Shown: positions 30,862 to 40,926 of the stretch, one piece after another | Layout of the letters: every line of letters starts with the position of its first letter | How positions within the stretch are numbered: position 1 is the stretch's first letter | Assembly: GCF_902506105.1 (NCBI RefSeq) | Contig: NZ_LR733304.1 | Span: 1,140,334-1,204,333, forward strand | DNA: 64,000 nucleotides | From: Aeromicrobium sp. 9AM | GTDB taxonomy: Bacteria > Actinomycetota > Actinomycetes > Propionibacteriales > Nocardioidaceae | Direction of reading: 5' to 3' | Translations under genes and position numbers: made by a program | The notes under the pieces: generated by a model | What the model was told of the DNA's origin: nothing | Seen by the model: the letters and a program-made list of their open reading frames with translations, nothing else | The model's database searches: none

Positions 30862-31041
30862 TCAGCGCGGCTCGTCCGGGCCCTTGCGTGAGGAACGCAT
30901 CCGCAGCAGGAGGGGCAGGAGCAGCACGGCGATGCCCGCATAGAACGCCGGCTCGAAGCTCGTGAAGAGGTAGGTCACGGCCAGGGCCGCAGCGACTACC
31001 CAACGCAAGAGGTCGAGCTGGCGTTCAGAAGGCTTCTGCAT
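30862..31041 (-). CDS. Small membrane protein with two spans
   Basis: 59 residues: a short amphipathic head ([14 protein letters not shown]), two hydrophobic spans (VVAAALAVTYLFTSFEPAFYAG and IAVLLLPLLLRM) and a basic tail. No known function. The start overlaps the mshC stop by one base (TGATG), so it depends on mshC translation. Confidence 0.65.
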   Translation of the reverse strand: MQKPSERQLDLLRWVVAAALAVTYLFTSFEPAFYAGIAVLLLPLLLRMRSSRKGPDEPR

Positions 31042-32267
31042 CACAGCGCGACGCCGAGCAGCGCATCGACCGCCGTGCGTACGGTGCGACCGGCCTGCGG
31101 GTCTGCGGCCGAGTCGTCCGCGGCCCACGCATCGATCGCCGCCAATGCAGTGGGCGCATCGAGATCATTCGCCATGGCTGCCCGTACGGCCTGCACAACG
31201 GCGGTGCCGGAAGGTGCGAGCGGGCGGCTCACCGCGTCACGCCAGGCGGCGAGCCGGGCCTCTGCAGTGGTGATCTCGTCGTCGAACCACTCCCAGTCGG
31301 AGCGGTAGTGGTGCGCCAGCAGTGCGAGGCGGATCGCCATCGGGTCGTGGCCGTTGGCCCGCAGCTTGGACACCAGCACGAGGTTGCCCTTGGACTTGGA
31401 CATCTTCTCGCCCTCGAACCCGACCATGCCGGCGTGGACGTACGCCTGGGCGAACGCCTCGTGCGTCACGACCGTGGCCTCGGAGGCCGACATCTCGTGG
31501 TGCGGGAACACGAGGTCCGAACCGCCACCCTGCACGTCGAACGCGACGCCGAGGTGCTTCAGGGCGATCGCTGCGCACTCCACGTGCCAACCGGGCCTGC
31601 CCTTGCCGAGGGACGTCTCCCACGCCGGCTCGTTCGGTCGCTCGGCCTGCCAGAGCAGGCAATCGAGCGGGTGCTTCTTGCCGGGACGGTCCGGGTCTCC
31701 CCCTCGCTCGGGGAAGATGCGCAGCATCTCGGCCTCGTCGAGACCGGACACGAGGCCGAAGCCCGGGTCGGCATGCACGTCGAAGTAGAGGTCGTCGTCC
31801 ACGCGGTAGACCGAGCCGGCCTCGTTGAGGCGGTCGATGAGGTCGACCACCAGGTCGATCGTCTCGACGGCGCCGACGTAGTTGGCCGGAGGGATGATCC
31901 GCAGGGCGGTCATGTCCTCGCGGAACAGGTCGATCTCGCGCGCGGCGAGGTCGGCCCAGTCGATGCCTGTGGCGATGGCGCGCTCGATCAGCGGGTCGTC
32001 GACGTCGGTCACGTTCTGCGTGTAGTCGACGTCGATGCCGCGATCGAGCCAGGCACGCTGGAGCAGGTCGAAGGCGAGATAGGTCGCAGCGTGACCCATG
32101 TGGGTCGCGTCGTACGGTGTGATCCCGCAGACGTAGAGCCGCGCGGAGCCCGAAGGATCGCTCGCGCGTACCTCTCCGGATGCCGTGTCGTGGACACGTA
32201 CGGCCGACCCCTCGCCGAGCCCGAGGTCACCAAGGGACGGGACATCGGGACGAGACCAACTGCGCAT
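31041..32267 (-). CDS. mshC: Mycothiol cysteine ligase MshC
   Basis: 408 residues, the usual length. It joins L-cysteine to glucosaminyl-inositol in mycothiol synthesis using ATP. As in cysteinyl-tRNA synthetase it has a zinc cysteine (Cys47 in [19 protein letters not shown]), a second in [16 protein letters not shown] and the KMSKSKGN loop near residue 286; it lacks the tRNA-binding end. ATG 32267 has TACGCT six bases upstream. It is divergent from corA. Confidence 0.95.
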   Translation of the reverse strand: MRSWSRPDVPSLGDLGLGEGSAVRVHDTASGEVRASDPSGSARLYVCGITPYDATHMGHAATYLAFDLLQRAWLDRGIDVDYTQNVTDVDDPLIERAIATGIDWADLAAREIDLFREDMTALRIIPPANYVGAVETIDLVVDLIDRLNEAGSVYRVDDDLYFDVHADPGFGLVSGLDEAEMLRIFPERGGDPDRPGKKHPLDCLLWQAERPNEPAWETSLGKGRPGWHVECAAIALKHLGVAFDVQGGGSDLVFPHHEMSASEATVVTHEAFAQAYVHAGMVGFEGEKMSKSKGNLVLVSKLRANGHDPMAIRLALLAHHYRSDWEWFDDEITTAEARLAAWRDAVSRPLAPSGTAVVQAVRAAMANDLDAPTALAAIDAWAADDSAADPQAGRTVRTAVDALLGVAL

Positions 32268-32341
32268 GAGGCGAGCGTATCGGCTGGCTGGCTGCGGCCA
32301 GTCGACGGCGTCGCCGTGGGCGGCAAGGGCAGAATGTCGAC

Positions 32342-33301
32342 GTGATCATTGACTGCGCGGTCTATCGCGACGGGATTCGTGAATCCACGAAGGATGACAA
32401 GCATTCGCTCGATGCGGCTCTGGCCGGCCTCGGCGAGGACGACTTCCTGTGGATCGGCATCGGCAACCCGACCACCGACGAGATGCATCGCGTCGCAGAG
32501 TCCTTGCAGCTCCATCCGTTGGCCGTCGAGGACGCGCTCGAGGCCCATCAGCGCCCCAAGGTCGAGCGCTACGAGGATCACCTGTTCATGTCGATCCGCA
32601 CGGTGGCCTACAGCGACGACGACATCCGGACGCACGAGGTCAACATCTTCCTCGGCAAGAACTTCCTGCTCACGGTGCGGCACGGCGGACCGACGCTCAA
32701 GGAGGCGCGACGCGCGGCCGAGAAGATGATCGAGCCGCTGTCGCACGGCCCGACGGCTGCGCTGTACGCCGTGGTCGACAACATCGTCGACCACTACGAG
32801 GACGTCGCCGCGGAGCTCGAGATCGACGTGCAGGAGGTCGAGACGTCGGTCTTCTCGGCCGAGCGGTCCAACGACTCCACCCGCATCTACCGGCTCAAGC
32901 GCGAGACCTTGGAGTTCCGCCGGGCGGTGATGCCGCTCAAGGAGCCGATCATGCGGTTCGCGCAGGGCACGATGCCGGAGGATGCGCGACCCTACTTCCG
33001 CGACATCGGCGACCACCTCGCCCGCGCGGCGGAGGCCATCGACTCGATCGACCACCTGCTCGACAACGCGTTGCAGGCCCACCTGGCGCAGCTGAGCGTC
33101 CAGCAGAACGAGGACATGCGCAAGCTCACCGCGGGCGCCACGATCTTCGCGGTGCCGACCGCGATCGCCGGCATCTACGGCATGAACTTCGAGCACATGC
33201 CGGAGCTCACCTGGACGTACGGCTACCCGATCTGTGTCGCCGTGATCGGCGCGCTTTGCGGCTACATCTACTGGCGGTTCAAGCGCTCCGGCTGGCTCTA
33301 G
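32342..33301 (+). CDS. corA: CorA-family magnesium/metal transporter
   Basis: 319 residues: cytoplasmic alpha-beta domain, a long stalk helix (about 150-250), two carboxy-terminal spans and the selectivity motif as [13 protein letters not shown] (G-M-N). CorA pentamers conduct Mg2+. GTG 32342 is the start; a CAGAAT element lies six bases before it, a weak match to the leaderless pattern. Convergent with uppP two bases away. Confidence 0.9.
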   Translation: MIIDCAVYRDGIRESTKDDKHSLDAALAGLGEDDFLWIGIGNPTTDEMHRVAESLQLHPLAVEDALEAHQRPKVERYEDHLFMSIRTVAYSDDDIRTHEVNIFLGKNFLLTVRHGGPTLKEARRAAEKMIEPLSHGPTAALYAVVDNIVDHYEDVAAELEIDVQEVETSVFSAERSNDSTRIYRLKRETLEFRRAVMPLKEPIMRFAQGTMPEDARPYFRDIGDHLARAAEAIDSIDHLLDNALQAHLAQLSVQQNEDMRKLTAGATIFAVPTAIAGIYGMNFEHMPELTWTYGYPICVAVIGALCGYIYWRFKRSGWL

Positions 33302-33303
33302 GC

Positions 33304-34140
33304 TCAACTCACCGTGACGGTCGACGTCATGACGCCGGTCGCGACCAGCGCGAGGACGAGCACACCGAGCGCGATGCGGTAGACCACGAACGGCGTGTAC
33401 GACTTGCGGCTGACGTACTCCAGCAGCCAGTGGATCACGGCCAGACCCACGACGAACGACACGATCGTCGCGACGATCGTGGGACCGGGACCGTACGCGT
33501 TGGTCTGGTTGGGGATGTCCTTCAGGTTGTAGATGCCGGCGCCGAGCACGGCGGGGATGGCCAGCAGGAACGCGTAGCGGGTCGCTGCGCGGCGCTCGTA
33601 GCCCAGGAGCAGCCCCATGCTGATCGTGCCGCCGGAACGGGACACACCGGGGAACAGCGCGCAGGCCTGCGCCAGCCCGAACAGCACGGCGTCGCGGGTC
33701 GTGAGCTTCTCGATCGGCCGGTTCTTGAGGCCCCAGCGCTCCGCGAAGCCGAGGATCAGGCCGAACACGATCAGCGCCACGGCGATCAGCGCCACGCGCC
33801 TGAACTCGTGCTTGATGGGGTCCTGGAAGAGCAGTCCGAGCAGCACGATCGGCAGGGAGCCGATGATCACGAACCAGCCCATCCGCCACTCGAGCTCCTG
33901 GCGAGCGGTCGCACTGAAGAGGCCGCGTATCCAGCCAGTGGCGATCGTGACGATGTCGCGCCAGAAGTAGATCAGGACGGCGAGCTCGGTGCCGATCTGG
34001 ATCACTGCCGTGAACGCCGCCCCCGGATCGTCCCAGCCGAAGAACTTGGGGAAGATCGCCAAGTGCGCGCTGCTGGAGATGGGCAGGAACTCGGTCAGGC
34101 CCTGAAGGAGACCCAGGACCACGGCACGAAGGAAATCCAC
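33304..34140 (-). CDS. uppP: Undecaprenyl-diphosphatase UppP (BacA)
   Basis: 278 residues, about eight spans. Catalytic signatures EFLPISSSAHL (about residues 18-28) and PGVSRSGGT (about 173-181) are intact. It recycles the undecaprenyl carrier of cell wall synthesis at the membrane. GTG 34140 has TAGGCT six bases upstream. It is divergent from the aldo-keto reductase. Confidence 0.95.
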   Translation of the reverse strand: MDFLRAVVLGLLQGLTEFLPISSSAHLAIFPKFFGWDDPGAAFTAVIQIGTELAVLIYFWRDIVTIATGWIRGLFSATARQELEWRMGWFVIIGSLPIVLLGLLFQDPIKHEFRRVALIAVALIVFGLILGFAERWGLKNRPIEKLTTRDAVLFGLAQACALFPGVSRSGGTISMGLLLGYERRAATRYAFLLAIPAVLGAGIYNLKDIPNQTNAYGPGPTIVATIVSFVVGLAVIHWLLEYVSRKSYTPFVVYRIALGVLVLALVATGVMTSTVTVS

Positions 34141-34146
34141 CGTGCG

Positions 34147-34152
34147 AGCCTA
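34147..34152 (-). promoter_or_regulatory. Leaderless -10 element of uppP
   Basis: TAGGCT on the minus strand, six bases before GTG 34140. It faces TAGCCT of the divergent gene 24 bases away. Confidence 0.5.
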
Positions 34153-34176
34153 CCGGGCACTTCACACCCGCCCGAC

Positions 34177-34182
34177 TAGCCT
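34177..34182 (+). promoter_or_regulatory. Leaderless -10 element of the aldo-keto reductase gene
   Basis: TAGCCT six bases before ATG 34189, without a ribosome site. Confidence 0.5.
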
Positions 34183-34188
34183 TGCCGC

Positions 34189-35142
34189 ATGCAGTATCGC
34201 CGCGTTGGTGCATCGGGGCTGGAGGTGTCACGGCTCGCGCTCGGCACCATGACGTGGGCCACGACCGTCGACGCGTACGAGGCCGAGGAACAGCTGTCCA
34301 CGTTCCTCGACGCAGGTGGCACGCTGGTCGACACCGCGCCGATCTACGGCGACGGGGCGTGCGAGGAGCTGCTCGGCACGCTCATCAACAAGGCCGACGC
34401 GCGCGGTCGCATCGTGCTCGCCGGCAAGGCCGGTCTCATCAAGCGCGGTGAGCGCATCGATCGCGACAGCTCCAGGCGTACGCTCCTCGACCAGCTGGAC
34501 CTGTCCCTGCGGCAGCTCGGCACCGATCACCTCGACCTGTGGCAGATCCACGCGTGGGACACCGAGACGCCGATCGAGGAGACCCTCAGCACGCTCGAGC
34601 ACGCCGTACGGACGGGGCGCACGCGCTACGTCGGCATCTCCAACTACACCGGCTGGCAGACCGCCCTTGCGCACACCTGGCTGGCGGAGCGAGCAGATGC
34701 ACTGCCGCTGGTCAGCACGCAGGTGGAGTACTCCCTCGTCAGGCGCGAGGCCGAGGACGAGGTCCTGCCGGCTGCGCGCCACCTCGGCATGGGTGTGCTC
34801 GCCTGGTCACCGCTGGGCCGGGGCGTGCTCACCGGCAAGTATCGCGGCGGGGTTCCGTCCGACTCACGGGCGGCCGATCCGGCCTGGGAAGCGTTCGTCG
34901 CGAAATACCTGACGCCGCAGAAGTCGGCCGTCGTGGAGGCGCTGGCCCGGGCGTCTGAGGGCCTCGACGTGACGATCGCGCACGTCGCCCTCGCCTGGCT
35001 GCTGGCCCGGCCGGGAGTCGCCTCTGCAGTCGTCGGCGCGCGTACGACATCTCAGCTGCAGGAGAACCTGGCGTCGGAGGATCTCGAGCTCCCGCCCGAG
35101 ATCGTCCAGGCCCTCGACGACGTGTCGGACAGTGCAAGATGA
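34189..35142 (+). CDS. Aldo/keto reductase
   Basis: 317 residues, (beta/alpha)8 barrel. Catalytic tetrad: Asp and Tyr in VDTAPIYGDG, Lys in LAGKAGLI, His in LWQIHAWD. The NADPH end has GLDVTIAHVALAWLLARPGVASAVVGART. The carbonyl substrate is unknown. The stop overlaps a longer reading of the next gene, and the DUF5703 gene follows 11 bases on. Confidence 0.9.
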   Translation: MQYRRVGASGLEVSRLALGTMTWATTVDAYEAEEQLSTFLDAGGTLVDTAPIYGDGACEELLGTLINKADARGRIVLAGKAGLIKRGERIDRDSSRRTLLDQLDLSLRQLGTDHLDLWQIHAWDTETPIEETLSTLEHAVRTGRTRYVGISNYTGWQTALAHTWLAERADALPLVSTQVEYSLVRREAEDEVLPAARHLGMGVLAWSPLGRGVLTGKYRGGVPSDSRAADPAWEAFVAKYLTPQKSAVVEALARASEGLDVTIAHVALAWLLARPGVASAVVGARTTSQLQENLASEDLELPPEIVQALDDVSDSAR

Positions 35143-35153
35143 GAGGTGAATCG

Positions 35154-35339
35154 ATGATCGAGTACGAGTTCTGGAACCTCACGATCGACCGCACCAAGTC
35201 ACGTACGGCGGTGTGCCGCATGCTGACGGACGCTGCGGAGTACCAGGGGTGGGAGCTCGAACGATTGCGCAAGGACGACACGGGTCATCGAACCGTCGTG
35301 CTGCGCCGCAAGATCATCCGCATGCGCAGCACGCTGTAG
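35154..35339 (+). CDS. DUF5703-family small protein
   Basis: 61 residues, MIEYEFWNLTIDR at the start and a basic carboxy end (VVLRRKIIRMRS). It matches small conserved actinobacterial proteins of unknown role. ATG 35154 is chosen since GAGAGG lies seven bases upstream; an ATG at 35139 overlapping the previous stop is possible. Confidence 0.75.
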   Translation: MIEYEFWNLTIDRTKSRTAVCRMLTDAAEYQGWELERLRKDDTGHRTVVLRRKIIRMRSTL

Positions 35340-35373
35340 CCGAGCCCGCGGCCCTCAGGCTGGGAAAGCCGCG

Positions 35374-36666
35374 TCAGATCAGGTTGAGGAACTCGTCGAA
35401 GACGCGCGAGCCGAACTCGAGCGCCTCGACCGGCACCCGCTCGTCGACGCCGTGGAACAACGCGGTGAAGTCGAGGTCGGCCGGCAACCGCAGCGGCGTG
35501 AACCCGTACGACGTGATGCCCAGCTTGTGCCACGCCTTGGCGTCGGTGCCGCCGGACATGAGGAACGGTGCGATGTGCGCGTCAGGGTCCTGGCTGTGCA
35601 GCGCCACGGTCATCGCGTCGACGAGGTCGCCCTCGAAGGCGTATTCGAGGGCTGCGTCGGTGATGTGGGTCTCGACCGTGACGTTGGTGCCCACGATCTC
35701 CTGGACCGCCGGTACGAACGAGTCGGCGTGACCCGGCAGGTAGCGCCCGTCGACGTACGCGATCGCCTCCCCCGGCACGACGTTGTGCTTGTAGCCGGCT
35801 TCGAGCATCGTGGCGTTCGTCGTGTTGCGCATTCCGGCGCCGATCATGCGGATCGCGGGACCGAAGTGGCCGAGCACCTCGTCGGCCGAGCCCTCCTCGC
35901 CGGTCAGCTCGCGGACCTTGCTGAGCAGGAGCTCCATCGACGGGCCCGGCTCGTCGGGCCAGCGATGTTCGCCCAGGGTCACGAGGGCCTGAGCGAGATG
36001 CGTGACGGCGTTGTCGTCGTTGCGCATCGAGCCGTGCCCAGCCGTGCCGCGTCCCCGCAGGCGCATCCAGGCGATGCCCTTCTCGCCTGACTCGATGAGG
36101 TAGAGCCGCTTGCCGCCGACCTCGGTCGAGAAGCCACCGACCTCGCCGATCGCCTCGGTGCAGCCTTCGAACAGGTCAGGATGGTGCTCGACGAGCCAGT
36201 GGGCTCCGAGCACGCCACCGGCCTCCTCGTCAGCGGTGAAGACGAGCGTGATGGGCCGATCGGGGATGACGCCTGCGCGTTGCCGTGCTCGTACGACCGA
36301 CAGGAGCATCCCGTCGAAGTCCTTCATGTCGACCGCGCCGCGGCCGAAGAGGTAGCCGTCGACGACCTCGGCAGCGAACGGGTCGACCTGCCAGTCACCG
36401 GCCTGCGCGGGCACGACGTCGAGGTGCCCGTGGATCAGCAGTCCGGGCCGGGAAGTGTTCTGGTTGCCCCAGCGGGCGACCAGGCTCGCGCGGCCGGACT
36501 CGGACTCGAAGATCTCCGACTCGATGCCGACCTCGGCCAGTGAGGCCGCGACGTACTCGGCCGCCTTGCGCTCCCCCGGCCCGGAGTCGTCACCGTAATT
36601 GGAGGTGTCGATCCGGATCAGGTCGCGGCAGATGTCGAGTGCTTCGGCTTCCGGCGTGTAACCCAT
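35374..36666 (-). CDS. M20-family metallopeptidase
   Basis: 430 residues. The first metal motif is LIHGHLDVVPA, then GRGAVDMKDFDGM and FTADEEAGG with the general base; dimerisation domain in the middle and HTGGTDAKAWHKLG-like SGGTDAKAW near the end. It removes an amino acid or acyl group from a peptide or amide (ArgE/DapE-like group), the exact substrate unknown. Confidence 0.9.
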   Translation of the reverse strand: MGYTPEAEALDICRDLIRIDTSNYGDDSGPGERKAAEYVAASLAEVGIESEIFESESGRASLVARWGNQNTSRPGLLIHGHLDVVPAQAGDWQVDPFAAEVVDGYLFGRGAVDMKDFDGMLLSVVRARQRAGVIPDRPITLVFTADEEAGGVLGAHWLVEHHPDLFEGCTEAIGEVGGFSTEVGGKRLYLIESGEKGIAWMRLRGRGTAGHGSMRNDDNAVTHLAQALVTLGEHRWPDEPGPSMELLLSKVRELTGEEGSADEVLGHFGPAIRMIGAGMRNTTNATMLEAGYKHNVVPGEAIAYVDGRYLPGHADSFVPAVQEIVGTNVTVETHITDAALEYAFEGDLVDAMTVALHSQDPDAHIAPFLMSGGTDAKAWHKLGITSYGFTPLRLPADLDFTALFHGVDERVPVEALEFGSRVFDEFLNLI

Positions 36667-36712
36667 GAATCGATCGTACGTGCCGGTACGCCTGCGACAA
36701 CTCGCGGCGGAC

Positions 36713-37108
36713 CTAGGCGAGCAGGCGGTCGACGACCCTCGAGAACATCCGGATGCTCACGGCCCGGGTCAGGCCGTCGAGGGCCCGGGGCAGCCCGCGT
36801 ACGTGGAGGTCCTCGCGCCACGTCACGCGGCTGCCCGTCCCGTGCGGGTCGACGGAGACCTCAGCCCACCCCGTCACGACGCGGCCACGCTTCTCGAGGC
36901 GGCAGAACTCCGGTTCGCGCCACTCGACGATGTCCATGGGGTCGTCGAAACCGAACGGCCCCACACTCGTGCGGGCGACGAATCCGGTCGGCGTGCGGGT
37001 GATGCGGGTCAGCGGCACGTGCGCGGCATGCTTCTCCCAGTCGGTGAGCCGCCGCCATGACTCCTCGGGTGGCAGACGTACCTCGCGAACGATCTCGAAG
37101 AGGGCCAC
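36713..37108 (-). CDS. SRPBCC (START-like) small-molecule-binding protein
   Basis: 131 residues of the polyketide-cyclase/START-like fold: ALFEIVREVRLPPEESWRRLTDWEKHAAHVPLTRI, alternating strands, and a long carboxy helix. GTG 37108 is used, with TACGAT six bases upstream. The ligand is unknown. Divergent from the MoxR gene with overlapping promoters. Confidence 0.75.
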   Translation of the reverse strand: MALFEIVREVRLPPEESWRRLTDWEKHAAHVPLTRITRTPTGFVARTSVGPFGFDDPMDIVEWREPEFCRLEKRGRVVTGWAEVSVDPHGTGSRVTWREDLHVRGLPRALDGLTRAVSIRMFSRVVDRLLA

Positions 37109-37118
37109 GGCATCATCG

Positions 37119-37124
37119 TAGGCA
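37119..37124 (+). promoter_or_regulatory. Putative -10 element of the moxR-VWA operon
   Basis: TAGGCA eight bases before ATG 37133. This supports that ATG over the one at 37124, which lies too close. Confidence 0.4.
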
Positions 37125-37132
37125 TGCGCACC

Positions 37133-38005
37133 ATGCCGTTCACCTCGATCGACGACGTCAAGGCCAAGCTCGCCGGCGCGGGCTACCTCGCTTCCGACGC
37201 CGTCGCGACGACCGTGTTCCTCGCCAGCGAGCTGGGCAAGCCCCTGCTGGTCGAGGGCCCTGCGGGTGTCGGCAAGACCGCCCTGTCGAGCGCCGTCGCC
37301 CAGGCGTGCGGAGCCGACCTCGTACGCCTGCAGTGCTACGAGGGTGTCGACGAGGCGCGCGCGATCTACGAGTGGAACCACGCCAAGCAGCTGCTCCGGA
37401 TCACGGCGGGCAAGGACGAGACGTGGGACGAGGCGCGCAACGACATCTTCAGCGAGGAGTTCCTGCTCGCCCGTCCCCTGCTCACCGCGATCCGCAACGA
37501 GGGCCCCACGGTCCTGCTGATCGACGAGACCGACAAGGCCGACGTCGAGATCGAGGGCCTGCTGCTGGAGGTCCTGGGTGACTTCCAGATCACGGTGCCC
37601 GAGCTCGGCACGATCACCGCGACGAGCCGGCCGTTCGTCGTGCTCACGTCCAACGCGACGCGCGAGCTGTCGGAGGCCCTGCGCCGCCGCTGCCTGTTCC
37701 TGCACATCGACTTCCCGGACGCCGACCTCGAGCAGCAGATCGTACGTCTGAAGGTTCCGGAGCTCGATGTCACGCTCGGCGACTCGCTCGTTCGGGTCAT
37801 CAACGCACTGCGCGCCATGCCGTTGCGCAAGTCGCCGTCGGTCTCCGAGACGATCGACTGGGCTCGTACGCTCGTCGCTCTGGGTGCCGACATCCTGGAC
37901 GACCAGGTCGTCAAGGAGAGCCTCGGTGTGATCCTCAAGCACCAGGACGACCTCGAACGGGCCACGTCGCGGCTCGATCTCGACGAGGTGCTGGGCACGC
38001 CATGA
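37133..38005 (+). CDS. MoxR-type AAA+ ATPase (first pair)
   Basis: 290 residues. Walker A EGPAGVGKT near residue 48, Walker B LLIDETDKAD, sensor LTSNATRELSEALRRRC. MoxR ATPases act as chaperones that insert cofactors or mature complexes, often with a VWA partner, which follows here by a 4-base overlap (ATGA). The start at 37133 gives MPFTSIDDV, the family's usual first residues. Confidence 0.88.
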   Translation: MPFTSIDDVKAKLAGAGYLASDAVATTVFLASELGKPLLVEGPAGVGKTALSSAVAQACGADLVRLQCYEGVDEARAIYEWNHAKQLLRITAGKDETWDEARNDIFSEEFLLARPLLTAIRNEGPTVLLIDETDKADVEIEGLLLEVLGDFQITVPELGTITATSRPFVVLTSNATRELSEALRRRCLFLHIDFPDADLEQQIVRLKVPELDVTLGDSLVRVINALRAMPLRKSPSVSETIDWARTLVALGADILDDQVVKESLGVILKHQDDLERATSRLDLDEVLGTP

Positions 38006-39417
38006 CCCCCGCACGGATCGGTGAGCCGGAGGCGCAGGACGTCGCCGGCCGGCTCGTCGAGTTCGTCGCCGCACTGCGGACCAAGGGCATACCGGCCGGC
38101 ACCAGCGAGACCGTCGATGCCGCTGCGGTGGTCGAGGTGCTCGGCATGAGCGACCGGTCGCAGCTGCGAGAAGGGCTGGCATCGGCGCTCGTGCGCCGCG
38201 GCGGCCAGCGTGATGTGTTCGACATGACGTTCGACCTGTTCTTCCCGGCCGGTGTCGGCGTGCCTCAGGCCGCCCGGGAGACCGACGAGGACTTCGACCT
38301 CGACGACCTGCGGGACCTGCTGGCGATGGCGCTTGCCGAGAACGACCTGCGGGCGCTGGAGCAGGTGGCTGAGATCGCCGTCGACCTGCTGGGTGCGGTG
38401 GGCACAGAGGGCACCACGACGGGCGGCTGGTCGGCGTACCAGACCCTCGAGCGCCTGCAGCCGCAGACCTTGCTCGTGCAGGCGCTGCGCCAGCGCGGCG
38501 AAGGCGGCGGTCAGGGCCAAGGCGGCGGCCAGGGTGAGGGCGGCGGGTTCACCGAGCGCCTCGAACGTGACGAGGTGCGACAGAACATCGAGCGTTTCCG
38601 GGCCCTGGTCGCGGGTGAAGCGCGGCGCCGGACTGCTGAGCTGCGCGGGCGCGAGGTCGTCACGCGGCACGCCGTGCGTACAGGCAGTGACCGCATCGAC
38701 TTCCTCAGCGCCAACCAGCAGCAGCTCGAGGAGCTGGCCCGCACCGTCAGGCCGCTGTCACGCAAGCTCGCCACCCGCCTGGCCGCACGCCGGCGCAAGG
38801 CCCGTCGCGGGCGCATCGACATCCGGCGGACGCTTCGCCGCTCGATGTCGACCGGCGGTGTGCCGATCCGCCCGGTGTACGCCAAACCGCACCCGTCCCG
38901 TCCCGAGCTCGTCCTGCTGTGCGACGTGTCCGGCTCGGTGTCGGGATTCTCGAGCTTCACGATGCACCTGGTGCAGGCCCTCAGCGGCCAGTTCAGCAAG
39001 GTGCGTGTCTTCGCGTTCGTCAACGCGATGGCCGACGTGACCGACCTCGTCAAGGAGGGCGGTGACGACCTCGCCGGCCGCATCGCCCGCGAGGCCCGCA
39101 TCACCAAGTGGCACACCAGCAGCGACTACGGCGAGGCCTTCGCCGACTTCCACGCCGACCACATGACCGCCATCGGCCCGCGCACCGCGGTGTTGATCCT
39201 CGGCGACGCGCGCAACAACAACCAGGACGCCAACCTCGGCGCCCTCCACGAGATCAACCAGCGCGCACGGCGTACGTTCTGGCTCAACCCCGAGCACTCG
39301 ATGCGGTGGGGCCTCGGCGACTCGATCGCGCCGACCTATGCCGAGGTCGTCGAGATGCACGAGTGCTGCAACGTCGACCAGCTGACGAAGTTCATCACCC
39401 GCCTGCTGCCGGTCTGA
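38002..39417 (+). CDS. VWA-domain protein, CoxE-like (first pair)
   Basis: 471 residues. A helical amino half with a Gly/Gln-rich linker (GGGQGQGGGQGEGGG, about 170-185) and a carboxy VWA domain whose metal-site motif is LLCDVSGSVSGFSS near residue 313. CoxE partners of MoxR are linked to maturation of carbon monoxide dehydrogenase-type enzymes; no such enzyme is encoded here, so the client is unknown. Confidence 0.85.
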   Translation: MTPARIGEPEAQDVAGRLVEFVAALRTKGIPAGTSETVDAAAVVEVLGMSDRSQLREGLASALVRRGGQRDVFDMTFDLFFPAGVGVPQAARETDEDFDLDDLRDLLAMALAENDLRALEQVAEIAVDLLGAVGTEGTTTGGWSAYQTLERLQPQTLLVQALRQRGEGGGQGQGGGQGEGGGFTERLERDEVRQNIERFRALVAGEARRRTAELRGREVVTRHAVRTGSDRIDFLSANQQQLEELARTVRPLSRKLATRLAARRRKARRGRIDIRRTLRRSMSTGGVPIRPVYAKPHPSRPELVLLCDVSGSVSGFSSFTMHLVQALSGQFSKVRVFAFVNAMADVTDLVKEGGDDLAGRIAREARITKWHTSSDYGEAFADFHADHMTAIGPRTAVLILGDARNNNQDANLGALHEINQRARRTFWLNPEHSMRWGLGDSIAPTYAEVVEMHECCNVDQLTKFITRLLPV

Positions 39418-39418
39418 G

Positions 39419-39988
39419 TCAGCGCAGCGCGCGCTGCATCGCCCAGGCGATCGCCCCCCAACCTGCAGCGATCGCCAGCATCGAGAGCCCGCCGCCGGGC
39501 CAGTAGACGTGCTCCTGCATGAATCCGAAGTCGCCGGCCAGGACGAGCACCGACCCGGGAGCAGCGACCCACCCGGCGACACGAAGCGCGCACCCGCAGG
39601 CCAGGGCGGACGCCCCGATGAGCGCGATCGAACCGATGTGACCCAGGTCGGAGGCGAGTCCGAAGACCACGCCGAAGCCGCCGCGGTCGTGCGCCAGCTT
39701 GAGCCCGCCCGCGCCAATGCCCGCGAGCACGTCGAGCGCCGTGTAGAAGCACGCATAGACGTACCCGAGCGCCATGGCCACCACGCCGTAGGTCCGGTCG
39801 ACGCTGCGTGCCACGAACCACGGCCCGAGACCGAGGAGCGGGAACATGGGCAGCAGGACGACGTGGAGGTCACGCCACCGCCCTGCGTCAGCGAACGTCA
39901 GATGGGCCGGGTGCGTCAGGCCGAGCAGCGCAATCGCCAGCGGCACGCCAACCGCGACGCAGACGTTCCAACGGGTGAGCTGTGGCAT
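39419..39988 (-). CDS. Multispan membrane protein, unrecognised
   Basis: 189 residues with five to six hydrophobic spans and few charged residues; one segment is TYGVVAMALGYVYACFYTALDVLAGI. I do not recognise the family. It is convergent with the VWA gene one base away and followed on the same strand by nothing close. Confidence 0.65.
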   Translation of the reverse strand: MPQLTRWNVCVAVGVPLAIALLGLTHPAHLTFADAGRWRDLHVVLLPMFPLLGLGPWFVARSVDRTYGVVAMALGYVYACFYTALDVLAGIGAGGLKLAHDRGGFGVVFGLASDLGHIGSIALIGASALACGCALRVAGWVAAPGSVLVLAGDFGFMQEHVYWPGGGLSMLAIAAGWGAIAWAMQRALR

Positions 39989-40051
39989 GCCCCGACCGTA
40001 CGCTCGACCGCCGGGGCACGCCGGGCGAAATCTGCCCGCACGGTGTCAGGA

Positions 40052-40813
40052 TCAGCGCGGTGCCATGCGGATCGCGCCGTCGAGCCGGATCGTCTCGCCG
40101 TTGAGCATCGGGTTGGCCACGATGTGAGCGGCGAGGGCGCCGTACTCGGCCGGGTCCCCGAGGCGGCTCGGGTGCGGCACCTGCTTGCCCAGCGAGGCGC
40201 GGGCGTCCTCCGGCAACGAAGCCAGCAAGGGTGTGTCGAAGAGTCCCGGCGCGATCGTCATGACCCGGATGCCCAGTGAGGCCAGGTCTCGGGCGATCGG
40301 GAGCGTCATCCCGACGACCCCACCCTTGGACGCGGCGTACGCCGCCTGGCCGATCTGGCCGTCAAAGGCGGCGATCGACGCCGTGTTGATGATGACGCCG
40401 CGCTCCTCGCCGATCGGGTCGAGCTGGGCGATCCGGGCGGCCGCCAGTCGCAGGACGTTGAACGAGCCGATCAGGTTGATCTCGATGATCCGCTGGAACT
40501 TGTCGAGCGGGTACGGGCCCTGCTTACCGACCGTCTTGATCGCATCTCCGGTGCCGGCGCAGTTGACGACGACGCGCAGGTCACCCAGCTCTGCCGCGAC
40601 GTCGAGCGCCTCGGTCACCGCAGCCTCGTCGCGCACGTCGGCGGCCGCAAAGCGTACGGACTCCCCCAGGCGCTCAGCGACGTCGGCTCCGGGCGAGCCC
40701 GGCAGGTCGAGGATGACGACCTTGGCGCCGGCGTCGAGCAACGCCTCGACAGTGGCGAGGCCGAGGCCGGAGGCGCCTCCGGTGACGAGGGCTACCGCGT
40801 TCTTCACGTCCAT
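40052..40813 (-). CDS. Short-chain dehydrogenase (3-hydroxyacyl-CoA dehydrogenase type II-like)
   Basis: 253 residues. NAD site [10 protein letters not shown] (about 11-20), NCAG, catalytic Ser in [11 protein letters not shown] and YAASKGG. The DxxAxVTGGxSGLG and [19 protein letters not shown] parts resemble HSD10-type 3-hydroxyacyl-CoA dehydrogenases of beta-oxidation. ATG 40813 follows AGGA. Confidence 0.85.
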   Translation of the reverse strand: MDVKNAVALVTGGASGLGLATVEALLDAGAKVVILDLPGSPGADVAERLGESVRFAAADVRDEAAVTEALDVAAELGDLRVVVNCAGTGDAIKTVGKQGPYPLDKFQRIIEINLIGSFNVLRLAAARIAQLDPIGEERGVIINTASIAAFDGQIGQAAYAASKGGVVGMTLPIARDLASLGIRVMTIAPGLFDTPLLASLPEDARASLGKQVPHPSRLGDPAEYGALAAHIVANPMLNGETIRLDGAIRMAPR

Positions 40814-40926
40814 GAATGGTCCTGTTCGTTCGAATTCCTGGGCGACTTGGTCTGAAGTCCGCCCCTACGATCGCACAGGCATCCGTAAGATCATTCCGTG
40901 AACCGTGCGACAACCCGTCAGCTGCC